Positions 27,801 to 37,053 of a stretch of DNA of 64,000 bases are shown here, piece by piece; position 1 is the first letter of the stretch, and every line of letters starts with the position of its first letter. The notes beneath the pieces were generated by a model that saw only the letters and a program-made list of their open reading frames with translations, did no database searches and had not been told where the DNA came from. The translations under genes were made by a program, and so were the position numbers. Origin of the DNA: Flavobacteriaceae bacterium (GTDB lineage Bacteria > Bacteroidota > Bacteroidia > Flavobacteriales > Flavobacteriaceae); assembly GCA_018646605.1 (NCBI GenBank), contig JABGUL010000034.1, positions 62,001-126,000 on the forward strand. Reading direction: 5' to 3'.

Positions 27801-28123
27801 TCGCAAAGCCACTTCCGATGGAAGCACAATATTCGAACATCAACGCTTTTGTAGTAAAAGATTTTGACTCAGATGGTAATCTTGATCTTGTCATCGGTGG
27901 GAATTTATACAATGCAGAAGTTGAAACTCCAAGAAATGACGCTAGTTATGGTCTTTGGTTGAAGGGGGATGGTAAGGGTAATTTTAAAACTCAAAGGCCT
28001 TTAGTCTCTGGATTAAATTTAAGTGGTGATGTTAAAGACATAAAAGAAATAAATGTTGGGGAAAACCAACACTTACTTTCCGTCAGAAACAATGATTATC
28101 TACAGCAAATAAAGATCAACTAA
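24818..28123 (+). CDS. FG-GAP/VCBS-repeat and ASPIC-UnbV domain lipoprotein (CRTAC1-like)
   Basis: A 1101-residue lipoprotein (signal LVLLTCMSFIFSC, lipobox Cys about residue 17). It holds about a dozen FG-GAP/VCBS units with calcium-loop motifs such as VAVGDINNDGLEDLYF, STFLDYDKDGDLDLYV, GLFADFDNDGWKDLFV, VFSDLDNDGDLDLVI, VQDYDHDGDLDLFVGG and VKDFDSDGNLDLVIGG, forming at least two beta propellers. Between them (about residues 505-590) lies an ASPIC/UnbV domain: NYLDFTLTGKDQNLPMG then SPRIHFGVGAAKSIDKIRI. Such proteins are probably surface-anchored adhesins or binding scaffolds; enzymatic activity is unproven. The gene follows the susCD terminator and abuts a small lipoprotein gene with no gap, so those two are one unit. 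Confidence 0.9.
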   Translation: MRNILVLLTCMSFIFSCTTSEKSFVKLSPKKTNVDFQNKLNETHSYNYFTYPYMYLGGGVAVGDINNDGLEDLYFTGNMVSNKLYLNKGNMVFEDITKSAGVAGDSRWFSGITMVDINQDGYLDIYCSVGGKNEPNNNVLYINNKDNTFTEKAKEYGIDDNGYSMQSTFLDYDKDGDLDLYVANYPPTSFTAPVDYYKYMLDNHSDQDSDHLYRNDGGTFTDVTEESGISNFGLSLGVVASDFNNDNYPDLYLSNDFNAPDFLYINNGDGTFSNKIQPVLKQTSFFGMGVDSADFNNDGWNDIFQLDMSASDNYRSKANMSSMNPEVFYQSVALGLHHQYMQNSLQLNQGNLGNKEPAFSNIARWGGVSSTDWSWGGLFADFDNDGWKDLFVTNGIRRDVNNKDFYNEHRDFFNKMENDSNFRNKEEEVKLLNYLEKIPSQKLANYMFQNQKENGFEDKSSAWGLDEKTFSNGVVFSDLDNDGDLDLVINNLEDIASIYENNQATGNYLDFTLTGKDQNLPMGTKIYISQGENLQMQEYNLTRGYMSSVSPRIHFGVGAAKSIDKIRIVWPDNKETIMENVATNQRLNVAYHESAVDVGQNSTIAIASKKFETLTQNDSFLHKENPYDDFEVEILLPHKNSTLGPALAVGDLNGDQREDYVVGGAIGQPAALYLQNSDGTFQYKAISIFDNDKFYEDLGIVILDADNDGDNDLYFASGGNEFNEGSQGYEDRFYENLGNLNFKRNLDAIPNTRISGAEVSVQDYDHDGDLDLFVGGRLTAKQYPNPASSRLLENQSSSTGIKFIDVTKDKLPELKNIGLVTASTWIDYDGDSWEDLVIVGEWMPIRFFKNNQGTFKEDTKQVFKSDQNGWWFSIEKGDFDNDGDQDLVVGNLGTNYKYQASVEKPFSIYLNDFDKNEVKDIVLSYSTGSEEYPVRGRQCSSEQMPAIKKKFKNYDAFASASLKDIYTDQMLDNSLKYEIKSFKSIYLENNDGKFIAKPLPMEAQYSNINAFVVKDFDSDGNLDLVIGGNLYNAEVETPRNDASYGLWLKGDGKGNFKTQRPLVSGLNLSGDVKDIKEINVGENQHLLSVRNNDYLQQIKIN

Positions 28124-28498
28124 ATGCGTCTTCTTTTTATTTTAGTATTATCGGGACTTATTCTTAGCAGTTGCTCAAATTCAAGTTCAGCTTTTAAAGA
28201 ATTTATCGTTGGGGACTGGCAAATTGAAAATCCAACACTCCAATCATTTATAAGGTTTAACAATCAAGGAAAAGTAACGTTCTATTTTAATCGCTTTAGT
28301 TATGAAAAAGACAGTTTAGCTGAATATGGAAAATGGAGACTTAAAGAAATTAAAAAAGGGGTTGGTATTGATACTTTTTTAGTAGAACTAGAAAAAAAGC
28401 CCTCTAATACATTATTTAAAATGCTTATTGTTAATGAAAATAAATTAAAAATCATTGATGATTTAGGATACACACTCTTTACAAGACTAGAGAACTAA
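28124..28498 (+). CDS. Small hypothetical lipoprotein, lipocalin-like
   Basis: A 124-residue lipoprotein. The N-terminus LLFILVLSGLILSSC gives a lipobox Cys at about residue 17. The mature part is beta-rich: FIVGDWQIENPTLQSFIRF resembles the opening GxW motif of lipocalin-like proteins, and YGKWRLKEIKKG follows. I do not recognise a named family. Its ATG starts directly after the stop of the FG-GAP lipoprotein gene, so the two are co-translated and may act together on the cell surface. It ends one base before the convergent gene. Confidence 0.7.
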   Translation: MRLLFILVLSGLILSSCSNSSSAFKEFIVGDWQIENPTLQSFIRFNNQGKVTFYFNRFSYEKDSLAEYGKWRLKEIKKGVGIDTFLVELEKKPSNTLFKMLIVNENKLKIIDDLGYTLFTRLEN

Positions 28499-28897
28499 TT
28501 ACTTTATTTGATTAAACACATTTCCTGAGTAATCAAAAAGATAATAATGGGTTCTTTTTTGTTCCTCATTTTGGTCATCTAAAAAAGAAAAATCTAGTTT
28601 TGAAATATTACTTTTCCCATCACTATACAAAGTGAATTTTTCAGGATTAAAGGTTTCGAAGTTTCTACTCGACATTAGTGATTTGAGAAGAATCTGCATG
28701 TAAACGCGTTCTAATAATTTTTGGATCATCTCATTTTCAAGGTTATTTTCAACAAGAATTTCGTATTCATCTCCATTGGCTTTCATCCATTCGAAAGAAT
28801 AGTTTGTTGGAGCCATTTTTTGAGTTTCCTGAGCGCTCAAAAATGATAGGGAGACCATAAAGAAAATCAGTACAAAACAATAACTTCTGCGCAGCAT
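28499..28897 (-). CDS. Small secreted hypothetical protein
   Basis: A 132-residue protein with a signal peptide (SYCFVLIFFMVSLSFLSAQ, cleavage near residue 22). The mature part has no recognised domain; it includes LLERVYMQILLKSLMSSRNF, with helical character, and a beta-rich end HYYLFDYSGNVFNQIK. It has no lipobox. It converges with the small lipoprotein gene with no gap and is divergent from the NHL lipoprotein gene. Function unknown. Confidence 0.6.
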   Translation of the reverse strand: MLRRSYCFVLIFFMVSLSFLSAQETQKMAPTNYSFEWMKANGDEYEILVENNLENEMIQKLLERVYMQILLKSLMSSRNFETFNPEKFTLYSDGKSNISKLDFSFLDDQNEEQKRTHYYLFDYSGNVFNQIK

Positions 28898-28980
28898 TTT
28901 AATTCAAATTTAAATGATTATATTAGATCGTAATTTACAAATACTAATGTAAATTAGAATGATGGATAAATGAAGATTTG

Positions 28981-30198
28981 ATGAGAATATTACCCTCCCT
29001 TTTATTTTTTGTTATAATGTCAACTTGTATCATTTCTTGTAACAAGGAAGAGACTCTTATAAATGATATTAAGTTTGAGTTAAAAACTGAACTCTGGCCT
29101 AATGAAGGAGGTAGTATTATACCTAGCTCAGGGAAATATTCTGCCAACATAATCAAAAGTATATATGCTCGTCCAAAACCAGGATGGGTCTTTGACCGCT
29201 GGGAAGGTGCTGTCTCTGGTAATGACAATCCAACGCAAATTGCTTTCTTTGCAGACCATGCAATACGTGCTGTTTTCGTAAAAGACACTTTTAAAATACG
29301 TACCATGGCCGGAGGAAAAGGAAAAGGAACTGATTTGAATCAATTGTATTATCCTACTGGCATAGCTCTTGATCCAACAGGGGATCTTTTAGTCAGTGAC
29401 ATGTACAACCATCGTATTCAAAAATGGATGCCTGGAGCTACAGTTGGAATAACCGTAGCTGGCGGTAATGGTTTTGGAATGGGTGACGATCAACTTGATG
29501 AACCCGGTAAAATTGAAATAGATGCTCAAGGTTCAATTTTTATTGCGGACACAAGGAATCAGCGAATTCAAAAATGGGAATTTGGTGCACTAAAAGGAGA
29601 AACAGTCGCAGGAGGAAAAGGTATGGGAGAAGGCTTAAACCAATTTAATAAACCCTTTGGTATTGCATTGGATAAAGAAGGATACATCTACGTTTCAGAA
29701 ATTGGAAATAATAGGGTTACAAAATGGGCTCCAGGGGCTGATGAAGGAATTATTGTTGCCGGAGGCAATGGAGAAGGAAATGCACCAAATCAACTTGCTT
29801 TACCTCTTGGATTAACTGTAGACAATGAAGGAAATGTATATGTTGCTGATACCTACAACCATAGAATTCAATTATGGAGACCGGGTGCTGTAAAAGGTGA
29901 AACATTATTTTCTTTATCTAATACAGAAAATGAGTCAGGTTTGACTTATTTCAGTGGAGTTACCTACGTTGAAAAAGAAAATTATTTATTGATCACCGAT
30001 TATCAGCAAAAAAGAATAATTCGTTTTAATCTGGAGAACAACACACATGAAACTGTTGTAGGTAACACTAACGATATCAACCAAGCTGATTTATTAGCTC
30101 AGCCCTATCAAATCACTCTTGACATCCTTGGTGATATTATTATCGCAGATGCCAAAAATAACCGGATACAAAAATGGAAACCAGAGACCAAAAATTAA
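28981..30198 (+). CDS. NHL-repeat lipoprotein with N-terminal InlB-like repeat domain
   Basis: A 405-residue lipoprotein (LFFVIMSTCIISC, lipobox Cys about residue 20). Residues about 35-105 resemble the divergent InlB B-repeat / bacterial repeat domain: EGGSIIPSSGKYSANIIKSI then PGWVFDRWEGAVSG. The rest is a beta propeller of about five or six NHL repeats with a regular unit of about 55 residues: PTGIALDPTGDLLVSDMYNH, then FGIALDKEGYIYVSEIGNNR and LGLTVDNEGNVYVADTYNHR, each ending RIQKW-PGA-xGxTVAGG. These usually bind proteins or ligands. A TTG lies in frame just before the ATG and is not taken as the start. Its 3' end overlaps the YyaL-type gene by 25 bases. Confidence 0.87.
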   Translation: MRILPSLLFFVIMSTCIISCNKEETLINDIKFELKTELWPNEGGSIIPSSGKYSANIIKSIYARPKPGWVFDRWEGAVSGNDNPTQIAFFADHAIRAVFVKDTFKIRTMAGGKGKGTDLNQLYYPTGIALDPTGDLLVSDMYNHRIQKWMPGATVGITVAGGNGFGMGDDQLDEPGKIEIDAQGSIFIADTRNQRIQKWEFGALKGETVAGGKGMGEGLNQFNKPFGIALDKEGYIYVSEIGNNRVTKWAPGADEGIIVAGGNGEGNAPNQLALPLGLTVDNEGNVYVADTYNHRIQLWRPGAVKGETLFSLSNTENESGLTYFSGVTYVEKENYLLITDYQQKRIIRFNLENNTHETVVGNTNDINQADLLAQPYQITLDILGDIIIADAKNNRIQKWKPETKN

Positions 30199-32312
30199 AA
30201 TCCATAAAGCTCGAAACAAAGTTTGTTGTTCTTACTGTTTTAGTATTATGCCTTAATGTCCTATTCATCTCTTGTGAAACAAAAGCTATCAAAAATATTA
30301 ATCAAAATAATCTAAAACTCGAAAGCAGTCCCTACCTGCTTCAACATGCAAAAAACCCTGTTTACTGGCAACGTTGGGATAGAGAAGTCTATAAAAACCT
30401 AAACCCAGAAGAAAAATTACTGGTGGTAAGCATTGGATATTCTAGTTGTCATTGGTGCCATGTCATGGAAAAAGAAACTTTTGAAGATCAAGAAGTTGCT
30501 GATTACATGAATCAAAATTTTGTAAGTGTCAAGGTGGATCGTGAGGAAAATCCAGAAGTTGATAATATCTACATGACCGCAACCCAAATGATGACGGGAA
30601 GTGGTGGGTGGCCACTCAATGTGATTTGCCTCCCTGATGGAAGACCGGTTTATGGAGGAACCTACCACACCAAAGAACAATGGCTTGAAGTTTTAGGAAA
30701 AATCCAAAAGCTTTACACCAATGACAAAAGCCAACTTATGGTTTTTGCAGATCGTGTAGAAAAAGGAATTCAAGAAGTAAATACCTTTGAAATTTCTCCA
30801 GAGTCCAAGCTTATTTCACCCTCTATATTAGAAGATGAAATGCAATATTGGATGCGGGAATGGGATGAAGAATTTGGGGGTGAAAAAAGAGATCAAAAAT
30901 TTATTACTCCTGTAAAATTTAATTATATACAACAGTATCAAAAGCTTACTGGGGATGAAAAAGTCAAAGAATACTTTGACAAAAGCTTAATAACCATTGC
31001 CCACAGCGGTGTTTTTGATCCCCTGGATGGTGGTTTCTACCGCTACACAGTGGACCCCTATTGGAACATCCCTCATTTTGAGAAAATGCTTTATGATAAT
31101 GCTCAAGTTTTAGGCTTATATTCTAATGCCTTTAAACAATCTAAAAATTCTGTTTTTAAAGAGCGAGTATACCAAACCTTTAACTTCTTAAAAAAACGAA
31201 TGGCCAATCCAGCTGGGGGCTATTATTCAGCCATCGATGCTGACAATAATGAAGGTGAAGGACGTTATTATGTCTTTTCTAAAGAAAGTCTCCAAGCAGC
31301 AGCTGAGGATGATTTTGACTTGTTGATCGCTTATTTCAATATTGACCTAAACGAACCTTTTGAGGAATATTTTTACAATTTAAAATTAAGACCCATTGAT
31401 TCCGCGTTTTTAGAACAATATAAAATCGATAGGGAGACCTTGGAAGCAAAACAAAAGTCTTGGATTTCAAAACTTAAAGTGGAAATGCAAAAACGTGAAT
31501 TTCCGCTAATTGACACCAAAATAATTACCTCATGGAATGCACTATTAATAGTAGGATTAACTCAAGCTTATGAAGCCTTTGGCGACCCTGAGTTTTTAAA
31601 AGAAGCAGAAAGTATTTATTCCTTCTTAAAAGATAATAGCTACAAAAACAAGCATTTTTTCCATACTTTTCAAGAAGGAAACCCGAAAATAGAAGGGTTT
31701 TTAGAAGACTATGCTTTTATGGCTCAAGCGGCAATTACCCTCTATAAAACCACTGGTAATTCAACAATGCTTGAAGATGCAATTGCTTTCAATACCATTG
31801 TATTAAAAGAATTTAAAGATGACACCTCACCGTTTTTCACCTTTACAAAAGACCCCACACTTTTCTCAAAAATTGTTGGAGTAGATGATAATGTCATTCC
31901 CTCTGCAAATGCGGTTATGGCAGAAAACTTATGGACCTTAGGACAGTGGACGGGTGAAAAAACATATTCAAAACAAGCGGAAGCTATGATTCAAGGGGTA
32001 CTCCCCTATTTTTCAGAAGGTGGTGGAAGTGATTATTCACAATGGAGTCAACTCCTAGCCATGGAAGTCTATCCTCATTATGAAGTAGTTATTATTGGTT
32101 CTGAAGCAAAAAATAAAACCGTTGAATTCCAAAAAGAATATTATCCCAATGTAGTCTTTCAAACAAGTAAGTCAGAAAGTGATTTGCCTTTATTAAAAGA
32201 TCGTTTTTTTGAAGAAGAAACTTATATATACGTTTGCCAAAACAGAGTATGCTTACGTCCAGTTGAAAGTGTTAAAGAGGCAATAAAACAAATGGATAGT
32301 TGGAATAATTAG
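30174..32312 (+). CDS. Thioredoxin-domain protein, YyaL/SSP411 family (DUF255)
   Basis: A 712-residue protein with a lipoprotein-like N-terminus ([16 protein letters not shown]). Residues about 50-185 form a thioredoxin-like domain with Cys92-His-Trp-Cys95 in [15 protein letters not shown]. This is followed by [21 protein letters not shown] and a long (alpha/alpha)6 barrel-like domain (about 230-640) with [30 protein letters not shown] and [14 protein letters not shown]. The family is widespread and its enzymatic role is unresolved. Here the export signal would place the CHWC motif outside the cytoplasm. It overlaps the upstream NHL gene by 25 bases and converges with mnmA with a 4-base overlap. 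Confidence 0.88.
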   Translation: METRDQKLKSIKLETKFVVLTVLVLCLNVLFISCETKAIKNINQNNLKLESSPYLLQHAKNPVYWQRWDREVYKNLNPEEKLLVVSIGYSSCHWCHVMEKETFEDQEVADYMNQNFVSVKVDREENPEVDNIYMTATQMMTGSGGWPLNVICLPDGRPVYGGTYHTKEQWLEVLGKIQKLYTNDKSQLMVFADRVEKGIQEVNTFEISPESKLISPSILEDEMQYWMREWDEEFGGEKRDQKFITPVKFNYIQQYQKLTGDEKVKEYFDKSLITIAHSGVFDPLDGGFYRYTVDPYWNIPHFEKMLYDNAQVLGLYSNAFKQSKNSVFKERVYQTFNFLKKRMANPAGGYYSAIDADNNEGEGRYYVFSKESLQAAAEDDFDLLIAYFNIDLNEPFEEYFYNLKLRPIDSAFLEQYKIDRETLEAKQKSWISKLKVEMQKREFPLIDTKIITSWNALLIVGLTQAYEAFGDPEFLKEAESIYSFLKDNSYKNKHFFHTFQEGNPKIEGFLEDYAFMAQAAITLYKTTGNSTMLEDAIAFNTIVLKEFKDDTSPFFTFTKDPTLFSKIVGVDDNVIPSANAVMAENLWTLGQWTGEKTYSKQAEAMIQGVLPYFSEGGGSDYSQWSQLLAMEVYPHYEVVIIGSEAKNKTVEFQKEYYPNVVFQTSKSESDLPLLKDRFFEEETYIYVCQNRVCLRPVESVKEAIKQMDSWNN

Positions 32313-33493
32313 GTGATTACCCCTGAACCTAGTAATTCTTTTTCGTGATACCAGGCCACAAACTGTCCTGATGTAATAGCAGATTGTGGTTCATCAAACG
32401 AAACATACAAAGCACTCTCTGTTTGAAAAAGGGTTGCTTTCTGTAGGGCTTGTCGATATCGTATTCTAGCCTGTATAGATAATGTTTCTCCTGGCCTTAA
32501 GGCCAAGTCTCCACGAACCCAATGAATATCTTCCTGAGCAACTGCTAATGCATATCGATACAGTCCAGGGTGTTCTTTTCCTTGCCCCACATAGATCGTG
32601 TTATCATCCACATTTGTATCGATAACAAATAAAGGCTCAACATTTCCACCAACACCAAGACCTTTTCGTTGTCCTACAGTATAAAAGTGAGCGCCGTTAT
32701 GTTCGCCAACAATTGCACCATCTGTGGGCTGATAGCGTACTTTTTTAGCTCTATTTATTAAATCTTTATGTGAGGTTTCAGACCCTGCATAAACCGAAAA
32801 GTCAGTTGAAATTTCAATTATAGATCCCTTCTTAGGCTTTAATTGCTGCTGTAAAAAATCAGGTAGTCTAACTTTACCAATAAAACAAAGACCCTGAGAG
32901 TCCTTTTTATCTGCAGTTACTAAATCTTGTTCTAAAGCGATCTTTCTAACCTCCTCTTTTTGCAAATGCCCTATCGGGAATAAAACATGTGAAAGTTGCT
33001 TTTGAGTGAGCTGACAAAGGAAATACGACTGGTCTTTGTTGTTATCTGCTCCCGATTTAAGTTGATGGATATGATCTCCAGAAGGGGTTGCAAAGAAAGT
33101 TTTTTGACAATAATGACCCGTAGCAACATAATCTGCTCCTAAGGATAAAGCAATCTCTAAAAACACATCAAACTTAATTTCACGATTGCATAGAACATCG
33201 GGATTGGGTGTTCGTCCCTTAGAGTACTCATCAAACATGTAATCCACAATACGTTCTTTGTATTCTTTACTTAAATCGACAGTTTGAAATGGGATTCCTA
33301 ATTTTTCTGCAACCAACATTGCATCGTTACTGTCTTCTAGCCAGGGACATTCATTGGAAAGGGTTACGGTCTCATCATGCCAGTTTTTCATAAACAAGCC
33401 AATGACCTCGTAGCCTTCTTTTTTTAATAGATAGGCGGCAACACTAGAGTCTACACCTCCAGAAAGTCCAACAATAATACGTCCCTTGTTCAT
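32309..33493 (-). CDS. mnmA: tRNA-specific 2-thiouridylase
   Basis: A 394-residue ATP-dependent enzyme that adds sulfur at position 2 of the wobble uridine in tRNAs for Lys, Glu and Gln. The PP-loop is [15 protein letters not shown] at residues about 8-22, followed by [14 protein letters not shown]. Catalytic cysteines are in [12 protein letters not shown] and [16 protein letters not shown]. The C-terminal RNA-binding domains include [15 protein letters not shown]. It is the last gene in a probable pyrG-yidC-mnmA operon, 27 bases after yidC. Its end overlaps the convergent YyaL-type gene by 4 bases. Confidence 0.95.
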   Translation of the reverse strand: MNKGRIIVGLSGGVDSSVAAYLLKKEGYEVIGLFMKNWHDETVTLSNECPWLEDSNDAMLVAEKLGIPFQTVDLSKEYKERIVDYMFDEYSKGRTPNPDVLCNREIKFDVFLEIALSLGADYVATGHYCQKTFFATPSGDHIHQLKSGADNNKDQSYFLCQLTQKQLSHVLFPIGHLQKEEVRKIALEQDLVTADKKDSQGLCFIGKVRLPDFLQQQLKPKKGSIIEISTDFSVYAGSETSHKDLINRAKKVRYQPTDGAIVGEHNGAHFYTVGQRKGLGVGGNVEPLFVIDTNVDDNTIYVGQGKEHPGLYRYALAVAQEDIHWVRGDLALRPGETLSIQARIRYRQALQKATLFQTESALYVSFDEPQSAITSGQFVAWYHEKELLGSGVIT

Positions 33494-33520
33494 GGGGTAA
33501 AGATAAGCAGTATTAAAGAA

Positions 33521-35347
33521 TTATTTACGCCCTGCTTTTTTCTGTTTTTCGGCCTCTTCCATTGCCTTTTGAAGTCGTGAAGAAAAGCCACCTACTTTCT
33601 TAGGCTTCTTTTTATTTTCCTCAATTTTAGCATGAATTTTATTATCGTCAATGATAAAGTTCTTAATAACTAACATCAACAAGATGGTCAACAAGTTTGA
33701 AACAAAGTAGTACAAACTCAATCCACTAGCATAGTTGTTGAAGAAAAATAACATCATCAAAGGCATTAAATACATGATGATTTTCATGTTGGGCATACCC
33801 GGTTGTTGCGGCATGCTTTGCTGACCGGTTGTCATTTGGGTGTAAAAGAAAATCGCGATTGATGCTAAAATAGGGAATAGACTTACGTGATCACCATAGA
33901 AAGGAATGTTAAACCCTAATTCTAAAACTGAATCATAGGAAGAAAGATCATCCGCCCACAAAAAGCTTTTATCCCGAAGTACGAAAGCTACAGGGAAAAA
34001 AGAAAACAATGCATAAAAAACAGGTAGTTGTATCAATGCGGGAATACATCCTGACATCGGATTGGCTCCTGCACGAGAATACAAACTCATCGTTTCTTGT
34101 TGACGCTTTACAGCGTCATCTTTAAATTTACCATTAATCACCTCAATATCTGGACGTAAGAGTTTCATTTTAATTTGAGAGACGTAAGACTTGTAAGTCA
34201 CAGGAGACATAGCCAAACGAACAATTAAAGTCATCACAATAATGGCAATACCATACGAAAGGAAAGACGATAGAAACTCGAAAAGAGGCAAGAAAATAAA
34301 TTTATTAATCCATCCAAAGATGCCCCATCCCATTGGAATAGAAGTTTCCAGGTCTCCTTCAAGGTTTTGTAGTGTTTTATAATCGGTTGGCCCGAAATAG
34401 AACGTTAAACTTGTGTCTAGATTTCCCTTATTTAAAGTCAAGGGATAATTAGTTTCAAAAGATTTTGTAAACTTTTCGTCTAAAGATTCATCGCTAGCAA
34501 GATTAACAGAAGTTAAAGAAGCTGAAGGAATCGGTGACTCAGGAATTAAGATCGCGCTAAAAAAATGTTGTCGATAAGAGATCCATCTAATTCCCTCACG
34601 TGTTTCTTTATCTTCTCCATTAAGAGACAAATAATCTACACGATCTTCTTCATAACCAAAAGTAAACTCGGTATAACGATTTTCATAATCAATACTGATG
34701 GAGTTTCTAAAAGTAGTAGTTTTCCAATCCAATTGTGGGGGTGATGCGCTGTTCAAAAGACGCTGCATTCCCACTGTTTTGAGTGCTACGGTATGTAAAT
34801 AACCTGTTTTAGGGAAATGATATTCAAAAGCCACATATTGACTTGGTGAAAGACTTGCTTTCATAACTAAATGATAAGCATCACCTTTATCGGTAAGAGT
34901 TGGAGAGAAATACATTTCTCTGGTATTCATCAAGCGACCATCTAATGTAGTCATCACAATATTGAAATCTGTATTTGATTCATCAATCAAACGAATGGGT
35001 GCATCTTCATAATTCTCAAACTCATCCAATTGAAAAAGAACTATTTGTCCCCCTTTTGACTGCACTTCAACACTAAAATTATCAGTAGTAATTTTTACAT
35101 TTTCAGTAGGTTTCGGAACAAACAAAGTACCTAGATCTCCAAAAGCCTCTACTTTTTGTTGTTGGAGAATAGAGTCAGAAACCTGAACCACTTCAGGTGT
35201 TGATTGAACCGTTGCTCCTTCCTCTGTTGTTGCTTTTGCAGTACTTGCTTCTTCTGCAGGTCCATTTCGGTAGAGCATCCAAGTTAAGATAACTGCTATT
35301 AAAATGAATCCTATAAACTGATACGGGTCAAATTTTTTTTCTTCCAT
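33521..35347 (-). CDS. yidC: Membrane protein insertase YidC
   Basis: A 608-residue inner-membrane insertase with the long periplasmic domain of diderm YidC. The first helix is FIGFILIAVILTWMLYR (residues about 11-27), followed by a low-complexity linker and a beta-sandwich periplasmic domain (about 60-350). The conserved five-helix core starts at about 365: WGIFGWINKFIFLPLFEFLSS, then MTLIVRLAMSPVTYKSYVSQIKMK with the functional Arg, and NPMSGCIPALIQLPVFYALF. The basic C-terminal tail (KKPKKVGGFSSRLQKA) is usual. It is 16 bases downstream of pyrG. Confidence 0.96.
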   Translation of the reverse strand: MEEKKFDPYQFIGFILIAVILTWMLYRNGPAEEASTAKATTEEGATVQSTPEVVQVSDSILQQQKVEAFGDLGTLFVPKPTENVKITTDNFSVEVQSKGGQIVLFQLDEFENYEDAPIRLIDESNTDFNIVMTTLDGRLMNTREMYFSPTLTDKGDAYHLVMKASLSPSQYVAFEYHFPKTGYLHTVALKTVGMQRLLNSASPPQLDWKTTTFRNSISIDYENRYTEFTFGYEEDRVDYLSLNGEDKETREGIRWISYRQHFFSAILIPESPIPSASLTSVNLASDESLDEKFTKSFETNYPLTLNKGNLDTSLTFYFGPTDYKTLQNLEGDLETSIPMGWGIFGWINKFIFLPLFEFLSSFLSYGIAIIVMTLIVRLAMSPVTYKSYVSQIKMKLLRPDIEVINGKFKDDAVKRQQETMSLYSRAGANPMSGCIPALIQLPVFYALFSFFPVAFVLRDKSFLWADDLSSYDSVLELGFNIPFYGDHVSLFPILASIAIFFYTQMTTGQQSMPQQPGMPNMKIIMYLMPLMMLFFFNNYASGLSLYYFVSNLLTILLMLVIKNFIIDDNKIHAKIEENKKKPKKVGGFSSRLQKAMEEAEKQKKAGRK

Positions 35348-35363
35348 AATTTATTTTCCAAGG

Positions 35364-37037
<1,674 letters not shown>

Positions 37038-37053
37038 TTAGGGTTGCTTGACC

